Source: Flavobacteriales bacterium UBA2798 (lineage in GTDB: Bacteria; Bacteroidota; Bacteroidia; Flavobacteriales_D; UBA2798). Taken from it: a stretch of 11,034 bases of DNA. The stretch lies in assembly GCA_002351955.1 (NCBI GenBank), contig DEHO01000013.1, positions 22,111-33,144 of the forward strand, in the 5' to 3' direction. Positions 1 through 6,053 of this stretch are shown here, piece after piece. Under the pieces are notes generated by a model. That model saw nothing but the letters and a program-made list of their open reading frames with translations. It made no database searches and was not told where the DNA came from. Position 1 is the stretch's first letter. Every line of letters starts with the position of its first letter. The position numbers and the translations under genes were made by a program.

Positions 1-1
1 A

Positions 2-607
2 AATAACGATACCCTTCACCAATATTTTCTTTATGATGTAACCATTACTGCATCCGATTCTGTTTACAAGGCCAAATACACCAGGTTTTTGCGCTATGTC
101 CGTAAAACCTATCCTTATGTGATGCTTGCGAAACAGCTTGTTGCAGAGTACGAAAAGGATCTTGCCGAGAAGAACTCCAAGCGTGCCGAAAAAAAATACA
201 TCAATCAGGAATTTGAAGAATTAAAAGACCGCTTTACGGACGGTATTGCTGTTTTGAGTGTTAATGAGGGAAAAGTACTGGTAAAGCTTATTCACCGCGA
301 AACCGGAATGACAGCCTATGAGATTGCACACAAATACCTTGGAACTGCACGTGCTTTGATTTGGCAGGGGATTTCCAGAACCGGAGGCGCAAATCTTAAG
401 CTGACTTTCAACCCGGATGAAGTTGATGACAAGATTCTCGAAGGAATTGTGAAAAAGGTAGAAAAAGGGGAGATCTGGGTGCCAAAAGAACCTTTTGTTC
501 CAGCAAATCGGAAACAATACGAAAAAGAACGTCGCCAAAAGTCAAGAGAATACAAGCAGGAGCAGAAGAAAAAATCTTCCGCCGCATCAACTTCTTCGGT
601 TAAATAG
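2..607 (+). CDS. DUF4294 family protein, C-terminal part (5' end outside window)
   Basis: The reading frame is open from the left edge, so the gene begins upstream and only its last 201 codons are visible; a TTG at 89 is internal, because the conserved region already runs before it. The visible protein matches the Bacteroidota family DUF4294 by motifs such as RKTYPYVMLAKQL (codons 32-44), LVKLIHRETGMTAYEI and the region LIWQGISRTGGANLK. Function of this family is unknown; full members are usually a little over 200 residues with an N-terminal signal sequence, so little is probably missing. The last 45 or so residues are strongly basic and charged, ending in a Lys/Ser/Ala-rich tail that is probably disordered. 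It is followed after 52 bases by an exported TonB-C-terminal-like protein on the same strand. Family call is fairly sure; no role is inferred. Confidence 0.8.
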   Translation, partial: NNDTLHQYFLYDVTITASDSVYKAKYTRFLRYVRKTYPYVMLAKQLVAEYEKDLAEKNSKRAEKKYINQEFEELKDRFTDGIAVLSVNEGKVLVKLIHRETGMTAYEIAHKYLGTARALIWQGISRTGGANLKLTFNPDEVDDKILEGIVKKVEKGEIWVPKEPFVPANRKQYEKERRQKSREYKQEQKKKSSAASTSSVK

Positions 608-659
608 CCGACTTGTTCACAATCTGAATTTCTAGAGCATATTTTTTTATTTTTACTCC

Positions 660-1052
660 ATGTACAAAGCAGGTTTACTTCTTGTATTTATTTCCCTCTT
701 TTCTGTTAGCGCGACTCAGGCACAAAACCAGAAAGTGTCCTGCGATTCAGTTTATACCTATGCAGAAAATCCGCCACAATATCCCGGTGGAATGAAAGCT
801 TTTTATGATTTTTTGAAAGGGTTTCACTATCAGGATGTAGGTCCAAACGATCCTGTAGTTGGAAAATTCAACATACATCTTACACTGGATGCAGAAGGAA
901 AACCTATAGATGTTCAGGTTACTCCGGAATCCGATCCTGGACTTGCACTTAAGGAGTATCTTATCAAGATGCAAACATGGACTCCCGCTTCAACAAAGGA
1001 TGGGAAAGTGTGTTATTTTTTAAAAATACCCGCTTACGTCCATTACAAGTGA
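660..1052 (+). CDS. small exported protein with TonB C-terminal-like domain
   Basis: A 130-residue protein. Residues 1-21 form a typical signal peptide (Lys at 3, hydrophobic core, cleavage likely after the Ala-Gln-Ala at 19-21 or close by), so the mature part should be periplasmic. The mature part resembles the C-terminal domain of Bacteroidota TonB energy transducers: an entry motif ENPPQYPGGMKAFYDFL (36-52), then a strand with GKFNIHLTLDAEGKP, then a helix ending before TWTPASTKDGKVC and a last strand. TonB itself normally has an N-terminal transmembrane anchor and a long Pro-rich linker; both are absent, so this is a stand-alone domain and not a working TonB by architecture. The stop codon overlaps the GTG start of the following RNA methyltransferase by 4 bases. 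A near-consensus -7 element (TATTTTTA, 648-655) precedes the ATG but no good -33 element was found. Domain assignment is by motif similarity; role unknown. Confidence 0.7.
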   Translation: MYKAGLLLVFISLFSVSATQAQNQKVSCDSVYTYAENPPQYPGGMKAFYDFLKGFHYQDVGPNDPVVGKFNIHLTLDAEGKPIDVQVTPESDPGLALKEYLIKMQTWTPASTKDGKVCYFLKIPAYVHYK

Positions 1053-1798
1053 TCACCACTGCCGAAATCAAATCTGTAAAATCCCTGCACCAGAAGAAAT
1101 TCAGGGAGGAGAGCGGTTTGTTTTTGGTTGAAGGTGAAAAATTGCTTCATGAACTTCTGCATTCCGAATGGGAGATCGAACGCATCTGTGCGACTTCTTC
1201 GTGGCTGGATAAAAACAAGATCAATCAGGGAATTATAATCAATGAAGTTAAATCATCAGAATTGGAACGCATTAGCGCACTCACTCAACCCAATGAAGTA
1301 CTTGCAGTTGTTCGTCAACGTAAGTTTGATTTTAATCTCAAAACTGCACAAAACGGGTTGACAATATTGCTTGATGATGTTCGCGATCCGGGTAACCTTG
1401 GAACTATTATTCGTATTGCTGATTGGTTTGGTGTAAGGCAAATTGTATGTTCACCTCAATCCGTTGAACTCTTCAATCCCAAAACGATTCAATCTACCAT
1501 GGGATCTGCTTTTCGAATTCCGGTTGTTTATACAGACTTACTACCACTGGTTCATGATCTGAAAAAGGAGGGTATCGCAATTTGTGGGGCTGTAATGGAG
1601 GGAAAGAATGTGCTTTCATTTGAGTGGAAAAAATCGACGGCTCTGGTAATGGGTAGCGAGTCTCACGGAATAAATGCCAGACTTTCTGCTTTGCTTGATG
1701 AGCACGTTACAATCCCGCGTTTTGGTGAAGCAGAATCGCTAAATGTTTCTGTTGCAACAGGAATTTTCTGTGCAATGTTTAATCGGCAGTTTTCATGA
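1049..1798 (+). CDS. TrmH/SpoU-family RNA 2'-O-ribose methyltransferase
   Basis: This SPOUT (knotted-fold) enzyme transfers a methyl group from S-adenosylmethionine to a ribose 2'-OH in rRNA or tRNA, in the cytoplasm. All three SpoU motifs are present: motif 1 DPGNLGTIIR (113-122) with the RNA-contacting Asn and Arg, motif 2 LVMGSESHGI (199-208), motif 3 IPRFGEAESLNVSVATGI (222-239) at the knot. Residues 1-90 form the usual small substrate-binding domain (FLVEGEKLL at 25-33). I start at GTG 1049, giving 249 residues, because conserved sequence begins there (AEIKSVKSLHQKKFR) and the GTGA overlap with the upstream stop is a usual coupling arrangement. The ATG at 977 would add 24 residues lying inside the preceding gene and with no family resemblance. 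The target nucleotide cannot be decided from sequence; it is nearer to the RlmB/TrmH-like 23S rRNA group than to TrmL, which lacks the N-terminal domain. Confidence 0.88.
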   Translation: MITTAEIKSVKSLHQKKFREESGLFLVEGEKLLHELLHSEWEIERICATSSWLDKNKINQGIIINEVKSSELERISALTQPNEVLAVVRQRKFDFNLKTAQNGLTILLDDVRDPGNLGTIIRIADWFGVRQIVCSPQSVELFNPKTIQSTMGSAFRIPVVYTDLLPLVHDLKKEGIAICGAVMEGKNVLSFEWKKSTALVMGSESHGINARLSALLDEHVTIPRFGEAESLNVSVATGIFCAMFNRQFS

Positions 1799-1814
1799 TA
1801 GGTGATAAACATCA

Positions 1815-1845
1815 CTGTCTACGTAATCTTACTCCGGTAACTTTG
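1815..1845 (+). promoter_or_regulatory. possible Bacteroidota promoter (-7 box TAACTTTG)
   Basis: TAACTTTG at 1838-1845 is an exact match to the Bacteroidota -7 consensus TAnnTTTG. A weak -33 element, CTG at 1815-1817 (two of three bases of TTG), sits 20 bases upstream of it. The box ends only 5 bases before the ATG at 1851, so transcription would begin at or within a few bases of the start codon, giving a leaderless or nearly leaderless message. This is inferred from spacing alone. Confidence 0.45.
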
Positions 1846-1850
1846 TATAC

Positions 1851-2729
1851 ATGAAAGAGTACGGCGAATTATTTTTAAATAATTTTTTTGGGTATTTCAA
1901 TTACCTTAAGGATGAGATTCTGTTTAAAACGGAGCCTTGGTACCATAATTATTTTTATTGGCTAATCCTGATATCTGTTTTCTTTTGGCTGCTGGAAATC
2001 ATTGCACCATGGCGTCAAAGGCAGGCGGTAATTCGTAAGGATTTCTGGCTGGATGGATTTTACATGTTCTTTAATTTTTTCCTTTTTTCACTGATCGGAT
2101 ACGCTGCTATTTCTTATGTTTTTGTAGAGCTGTTTAATGATTTTCTCGGAGTGTTTGGCGTAAAAAATCTGGTTGCTCTTGAAGTAGCTTCATGGCCAAA
2201 ATGGTCGCAACTGCTATTGCTTTTCGTCGTTCGCGATTTTGTTCAGTGGAATGTCCACCGTTTTTTGCACCGTGTCGATTTTCTCTGGCAATTTCATAAG
2301 GTTCACCATTCGGTAAAAGAAATGGGATTTGCAGCTCACCTTCGCTACCATTGGATGGAAACGATTGTTTACAGAACCATCGAATATCTTCCGCTTGCAA
2401 TGATCGGATTCGGGATTCAGGATTTTTTCATCGTACATATGATCACGCTTTCCATCGGACATTTTAATCATGCAAATTTTACAGTGCCATTAGGACCTCT
2501 CAAATACATATTCAACAATCCCGAAATGCATATCTGGCATCATGCCCGCGAATTGCCAAATCGCCATGGCGTGAATTTTGGCCTAAGTCTAAGTATTTGG
2601 GATTACTTGTTTAAAACCGCCTACATCCCACATTCTGGACGAGATATTGCGCTGGGATTTGAAGGAGATGAGAAATTTCCGCAAGATTTTGTACATCAGG
2701 AGCTTTATGGCTTCAAAAAAGAGGAATAA
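1851..2729 (+). CDS. fatty acid hydroxylase / sterol desaturase family membrane protein
   Basis: A 292-residue integral membrane di-iron oxygenase-type protein. Hydrophobic segments lie at about 33-52, 68-97, 117-130 and 175-203. The histidine clusters that bind the two irons in this superfamily are complete: HRFLH (136-140), HKVHH (149-153), further His at 163, 167, 204 and 207 (HFNH), and HIWHH (227-231). Family members use O2 to hydroxylate or desaturate lipid substrates such as fatty acyl chains, sterols or carotenoids, or cleave alkylglycerol ethers; the substrate cannot be predicted here. It lies 52 bases after the methyltransferase gene, behind its own possible promoter, and 50 bases before the DUF547 gene, which has a separate promoter, so it is probably transcribed separately from the arsenic cluster. 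A link to arsenolipid formation is imaginable but nothing in the sequence shows it. Confidence 0.85.
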   Translation: MKEYGELFLNNFFGYFNYLKDEILFKTEPWYHNYFYWLILISVFFWLLEIIAPWRQRQAVIRKDFWLDGFYMFFNFFLFSLIGYAAISYVFVELFNDFLGVFGVKNLVALEVASWPKWSQLLLLFVVRDFVQWNVHRFLHRVDFLWQFHKVHHSVKEMGFAAHLRYHWMETIVYRTIEYLPLAMIGFGIQDFFIVHMITLSIGHFNHANFTVPLGPLKYIFNNPEMHIWHHARELPNRHGVNFGLSLSIWDYLFKTAYIPHSGRDIALGFEGDEKFPQDFVHQELYGFKKEE

Positions 2730-2731
2730 TG

Positions 2732-2763
2732 TTTGCATGAGAGGAGGGAAGACTCTATTTTTG
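2732..2763 (+). promoter_or_regulatory. Bacteroidota sigma-A-type promoter for the arsenosugar gene run
   Basis: TTTG at 2732-2735 (-33 element) is separated by 20 bases from TATTTTTG at 2756-2763 (-7 element, exact match to TAnnTTTG). Both elements and the spacing fit the known Bacteroidota consensus. Transcription would start about 5-8 bases later, leaving a leader of roughly 10 bases before the ATG at 2780. It is the only well-formed promoter seen between 2730 and 8587, so it is the best candidate to drive the whole run. No operator-like palindrome was seen around it. Confidence 0.65.
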
Positions 2764-2779
2764 ACTAAACCTACCCAAT

Positions 2780-3496
2780 ATGAAATCGCTGATTTTTTCC
2801 TTTTTCCTTTTTGCTTTCACCTTTAACATCGCATCTGCAGATCCTGTTGATCACGCAACCTGGGATGCCATGCTCAAAAAGTATGTAACAGCCAAGGGTA
2901 ATGTTAACTACAAAGCCTGGCAAAAGGATACAACGGATCTGGTTGCTTATCTTAAAACCATTTCAGATAACCCGCCTCAGTCTTCCTGGACACCCAACCA
3001 AAAGAAGGCGTATTGGATGAACGCTTACAATGCGTTTACAGTTCGTCTGGTTTTAGCCAGGTATCCCGTTAAAAGTATTAAGGATATTGGAGGAATAGTT
3101 AGTCCCTGGAAACTGAAATTCTTTACGATTGCCGGAAAAAAAACAGATCTTGATTATATCGAACACAGTGTTCTACGGGTGGAATTCAATGATCCGCGTA
3201 TCCATGTTGGAATCAATTGTGCTTCTTATTCTTGTCCCCGCTTATCAAACATTGCGTTTACCGCAGATAATGTGGAGGCTGAATTGGAAAAATTGATGAA
3301 GGAGTTTGTTAACGACCCAACCAAAAACAAGATCACAGCTGAAAAGATCGAGATCTCTGAAATCTTTAATTGGTTTGAAAAAGATTTTACGAAAAATGGT
3401 TCCCTTATTGATTTTCTAAACAAGTACTCGAACGTTAAAATCAATGCCGGAGCAAAAAAATCACACATGAAATACAACTGGAATTTGAATCAGTAA
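2780..3496 (+). CDS. exported DUF547 domain protein
   Basis: A 238-residue protein with a clear signal peptide (residues 1-20, cleavage after ASA), so the mature protein should be periplasmic or extracellular. It matches family DUF547 over most of its length: KKAYWMNAYNAFTVRLVL (75-92), a middle segment KDIGGI...PWKLKFFTIAGK, DLDYIEH (123-129), and the signature HVGINCASYSCPRL (142-155) containing Cys147, Cys152 and His142. The conserved Cys and His could form a catalytic or metal site, but no activity is established that I can name for this family. It is the first gene behind the good promoter at 2732-2763 and is followed after 41 A/T-rich bases by the AhpD-like gene, so it is most likely co-transcribed with the arsenosugar genes. 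If arsenic species or their lipid or glycan conjugates are exported, this protein might act on them; that is speculation. Confidence 0.85.
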   Translation: MKSLIFSFFLFAFTFNIASADPVDHATWDAMLKKYVTAKGNVNYKAWQKDTTDLVAYLKTISDNPPQSSWTPNQKKAYWMNAYNAFTVRLVLARYPVKSIKDIGGIVSPWKLKFFTIAGKKTDLDYIEHSVLRVEFNDPRIHVGINCASYSCPRLSNIAFTADNVEAELEKLMKEFVNDPTKNKITAEKIEISEIFNWFEKDFTKNGSLIDFLNKYSNVKINAGAKKSHMKYNWNLNQ

Positions 3497-3537
3497 AAAA
3501 TAGTTCTTAAATAATAATTAATCAAAAAATAGTCAAA

Positions 3538-3873
3538 ATGGAAAAGTCATATTACAATCCCGAGGATCTGAAAAAATTTGGAAACATTGCAGAGTTTGAT
3601 GCAGAACTAGCAGCGAAGTTTTTTGATTATTACGGTGAAGTATTCAAGGAAGGTGCTTTAACTGCGCGCGAAAAATCCTTGATTGCATTGGCCGTTGCAC
3701 ATGCTGTTCAATGTCCGTATTGCATTGATGCCTATACTCAGGATACAATTGCAAAGGGATGCAGTGAAGAGCAGATGATGGAAGCTGTCCACGTTACTGC
3801 TGCAATTCGTGGTGGTGCGTCTTTGGTACATGGCGTTCAAATGATGAACAAAGCCAAGAAATTGGTGATGTAA
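3538..3873 (+). CDS. AhpD-like CPYC protein, arsenosugar biosynthesis-associated (TIGR04169 type)
   Basis: A 111-residue member of the carboxymuconolactone decarboxylase/AhpD fold. The core has LTAREKSLIALAVAHAVQ (41-58) followed by the redox motif Cys59-Pro-Tyr-Cys62 and IDAYTQDTIAKG, then a helix with AIRGGASLVHG (89-99). Glu45, Cys59 and Cys62 correspond to the usual Glu...CxxC of AhpD; the His four residues after the second Cys of AhpD is replaced here by Tyr66. The protein looks like the small peroxidase-like family that regularly accompanies ArsS; some relatives of that family are selenoproteins, whereas this copy uses Cys and has no in-frame TGA. Its likely role is thiol redox or peroxide chemistry, or reduction of an arsenic intermediate; none of these is proven. 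The stop codon TAA shares its last base with the ATG of arsS (TAATG), indicating translational coupling. Confidence 0.88.
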   Translation: MEKSYYNPEDLKKFGNIAEFDAELAAKFFDYYGEVFKEGALTAREKSLIALAVAHAVQCPYCIDAYTQDTIAKGCSEEQMMEAVHVTAAIRGGASLVHGVQMMNKAKKLVM

Positions 3874-4934
3874 TGGCATTGATCAAATCACTTAAATCGC
3901 GTAACAGCGATCTTGCCGAACCAGCGGAACAACTGAAGCTCTTGAACGGAGATATTTTCCGTGAAGGGAAACTTCCAACATTCAGGGAAAAGCTAATGGA
4001 GATTAATGCATTTCCATTAAAACCTGCTGCAATAAAAATTTTTCAGATGAATATTGGTTACATGTGTAACCAAACCTGCAAACATTGCCATGTAGACGCC
4101 GGTCCTGACCGTAAAGAGATTATGTCGCGTGAAACGATGCAGCGCTGTATTGATATTATTTCGGAGCATAAATTCGATACTGTCGATATCACCGGTGGTG
4201 CACCTGAAATGAATCCTGATTTTCGTTGGTTTGTTTCAGAGCTTCGGAAAACAGAAGTCCGGGAAATCATTGTCCGCTGTAACCTTACCATCATCCTTGC
4301 GAATGCCAAATACAACGACTTGCCTGAATTTTTTAAAGCGAACCGCATTCGTGTGGTGAGTAGTCTTCCTTTTTACAATGCCGATCGTACCGACAGACAA
4401 CGAGGTGAGGGTGTATTTGCAAAATCTGTTGAGGCGCTTAAATTATTGAATGCAGTTGGATACGGTTTGCCTGACTCCGGATTGATTCTGGATCTTGTTT
4501 ACAATCCCGGCGGTGCTTTTTTACCTGCGGAACAATCCGGACTTGAACGCGATTTTAAAAAAGAACTCAAGGATCATTTCGGAATTCAATTCAACATGTT
4601 GCTTTGTCTCAACAATCTGCCCGTTAGTCGTTTTCTTGAATACCTGGTAGAATCGGATAATTTTGATGAGTACATGGATCTACTGGTGCGTTCCTTTAAT
4701 CCGGGAGCTGTACAAGGTGTAATGTGTAGAGATACAATATCGGTAGATTACGACGGATTTATTTATGATTGTGATTTCAATCAAATGTTAAAAATGAAAG
4801 TCGATCGGAATGCTTCGCAGCACATCAATGATTTCGATATAAAAAAGTTAACCGAACGGAATATTGTGATCAATCAGCATTGTTTCGGATGCACAGCAGG
4901 AGCCGGTTCGAGTTGTCAGGGTGCTACTACATGA
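3873..4934 (+). CDS. arsS: arsenosugar biosynthesis radical SAM protein ArsS
   Basis: A 353-residue radical SAM enzyme. The [4Fe-4S] motif is Cys65-x3-Cys69-x2-Cys72 (YMCNQTCKHCHVDAGP), followed by the SAM-contacting DITGGAPEMNP (105-115). The C-terminal third is the Cys-rich domain of this family, with Cys245, Cys285, Cys300 (DGFIYDCDFNQML), Cys337 and Cys340 (HCFGCTAGAGSSC) and Cys348; these could hold an auxiliary cluster or bind arsenic. Family knowledge: ArsS joins the 5'-deoxyadenosyl group of SAM to dimethylarsenic, giving 5'-deoxy-5'-dimethylarsinoyl-adenosine, the first ribose-bearing intermediate of arsenosugars. Some homologues carry selenocysteine; this one uses Cys, and its TGA at 4932 is a normal stop because the protein ends at the usual family position (SSCxGATT). 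That TGA overlaps the next ATG (ATGA). The starting codon gives a family-typical N-terminal region. Confidence 0.93.
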   Translation: MALIKSLKSRNSDLAEPAEQLKLLNGDIFREGKLPTFREKLMEINAFPLKPAAIKIFQMNIGYMCNQTCKHCHVDAGPDRKEIMSRETMQRCIDIISEHKFDTVDITGGAPEMNPDFRWFVSELRKTEVREIIVRCNLTIILANAKYNDLPEFFKANRIRVVSSLPFYNADRTDRQRGEGVFAKSVEALKLLNAVGYGLPDSGLILDLVYNPGGAFLPAEQSGLERDFKKELKDHFGIQFNMLLCLNNLPVSRFLEYLVESDNFDEYMDLLVRSFNPGAVQGVMCRDTISVDYDGFIYDCDFNQMLKMKVDRNASQHINDFDIKKLTERNIVINQHCFGCTAGAGSSCQGATT

Positions 4935-5455
4935 TCAATCGTAAATTCATTTCCATTGGGATTTTTCTGATCCTGACAGTTTTCCTGGAATCATTTTTTG
5001 TGTTAGGAACGCAAAATGATTTCGATAAAATGGTGCATAGTAAAATCCGACATGTTGTACCACTGATTGAACCTTCCGAGCTGAAAAAGAAAATTGAATC
5101 GGGTATTGAAATTACGCTTCTCGATGCCCGGGAAAAATCTGAGTATACAGTCAGCCATTTGAAAAATGCCATTCATGTTGGCTACGATCGCTTTGATATC
5201 AGCAGCATTGCTAAGTTGCCCAAAAACAGATTAACCATTGTTTATTGCAGTATTGGTGTTCGCTCTGAGGATATTGCGGAGAAATTGCGGAAATCAGGGT
5301 TTGCAGATGTGAAAAACCTCTTTGGTGGAATTTTTAAATGGGTTAATAACGGTTATCCTGTCTATTCCAACGGCAATACAGAAACCAATGCCATTCATCC
5401 TTACAGCAAATCATGGGGTAAATGGCTTACAAAAGGACATAAGCGGTATGAGTAA
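4931..5455 (+). CDS. exported or membrane-anchored rhodanese-like protein
   Basis: A 174-residue protein with one hydrophobic segment at 6-26 (signal peptide or N-terminal anchor) and a single rhodanese domain at about 46-147. The substrate-entry strand LLDAREKSEY (63-72) and the active-site loop Cys106-Ser-Ile-Gly-Val-Arg-Ser (CxxGxRS) are intact, so sulfur or possibly arsenate-type oxyanion chemistry on the Cys is feasible. The tail, residues 148-174 (HPYSKSWGKWL), lies beyond the usual domain. The start is ATG 4931, overlapping the arsS stop as ATGA; an earlier in-frame ATG at 4880 lies inside arsS and would put a charged stretch before the signal sequence. It overlaps the next gene by 8 bases. 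The domain call is sure; why an exported rhodanese belongs to this gene set is unknown. Related folds include the Cdc25/Acr2 arsenate reductases, but the short CxxGxRS loop is that of ordinary single-domain rhodaneses. Confidence 0.88.
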   Translation: MINRKFISIGIFLILTVFLESFFVLGTQNDFDKMVHSKIRHVVPLIEPSELKKKIESGIEITLLDAREKSEYTVSHLKNAIHVGYDRFDISSIAKLPKNRLTIVYCSIGVRSEDIAEKLRKSGFADVKNLFGGIFKWVNNGYPVYSNGNTETNAIHPYSKSWGKWLTKGHKRYE

Positions 5456-6053
5456 CAGGACCAATCTATTAATGGTTTTTGTTCGAAATGCCAGGATAGG
5501 TAAGGTGAAAACGCGTCTTGCAAAAAAAATTGGCGACGAAGAAGCATTGGAAATATATGTTCGTTTGTTGCAATATACCGCTGAAGTTTGTGGTTCTGCT
5601 AATGCAGAAAAAGCTGTCTTCTATTCAGAGTATATCGACGAAAGCGATGAATTTTCGGTGTCTGAATTCCAAAAATTCCTTCAGTTAGGGGAAGATCTTG
5701 GAGAACGGATGAAGAATTCATTTGTAAAAGGTTTTGGCAGGGGATATGAAAAAATTATAATTGTCGGAAGCGATTGCATGGAGTTAACAACGGAGATCAT
5801 CGATGAAGCGTTTGTTTCGCTTGATAAGAATGATGTTGTGATCGGCCCTGCAAAGGATGGAGGTTATTATTTGTTGGGGATGAAAAAATTATACCCCGAA
5901 TTTTTCAGAAATAAGGTTTGGAGTACCAGCAATGTTTTTCTGGATACACTTCTCGATATCCAAAAAATGAGCTTAAAATTTCATGCCTTACCCATGTTGA
6001 ACGATGTGGACGAAGAATCGGATCTTACGGATGAACTCAGAAATCTGTTATGA
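5448..6053 (+). CDS. TIGR04282-type glycosyltransferase-like protein (DUF2064), arsenosugar cluster
   Basis: A 201-residue cytoplasmic GT-A-like nucleotidyl/glycosyltransferase of the CofC-like group. Visible motifs are the N-terminal FVRNARIGKVKTRLA (11-25), which parallels the phosphate-binding loop of nucleotidyltransferases, VGSDCMEL (106-113), where the Asp is the expected metal ligand, GPAKDGGYYLLG (133-144), WST (158-160) and LNDVDEESDL (184-193). Length is normal for the family. Family knowledge links this type with arsenosugar gene sets, where it is named a glycosyltransferase; the exact donor and acceptor are not established to me. I start at ATG 5448, which overlaps the rhodanese gene by 8 bases and places the first strand immediately before the conserved loop; the ATG at 5322 would add 42 residues encoded within the rhodanese gene. 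The stop overlaps the next start as ATGA. Confidence 0.87.
   Translation: MSNRTNLLMVFVRNARIGKVKTRLAKKIGDEEALEIYVRLLQYTAEVCGSANAEKAVFYSEYIDESDEFSVSEFQKFLQLGEDLGERMKNSFVKGFGRGYEKIIIVGSDCMELTTEIIDEAFVSLDKNDVVIGPAKDGGYYLLGMKKLYPEFFRNKVWSTSNVFLDTLLDIQKMSLKFHALPMLNDVDEESDLTDELRNLL

Noticed and set aside
2134..2471. Two overlapping minus-strand open frames inside the fatty acid hydroxylase gene
   Set aside because: The plus-strand gene carries the complete set of iron-binding His motifs; the antisense frames show no domain or start context.
4880..4930. Longer N-terminus for the rhodanese from ATG 4880
   Set aside because: It lies within arsS and puts a basic stretch before the signal sequence; ATG 4931 overlaps the arsS stop as ATGA.
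3873..4934. TGA at the end of arsS as a selenocysteine codon
   Set aside because: The protein already has the family's usual C-terminal end (SSCxGATT), and the TGA forms an ATGA overlap with the next gene, as at 6050-6053 and 6739-6742. No SECIS-like hairpin was evident.
5322..5447. Longer N-terminus for the TIGR04282-type protein from ATG 5322
   Set aside because: The added 42 residues lie in the rhodanese gene and precede the conserved first strand; ATG 5448 gives a family-typical length.
4931..5455. Rhodanese as an Acr2/Cdc25-type arsenate reductase
   Set aside because: The active loop is the short CxxGxRS form of ordinary rhodaneses, and the protein carries an export signal, unlike cytoplasmic arsenate reductases.
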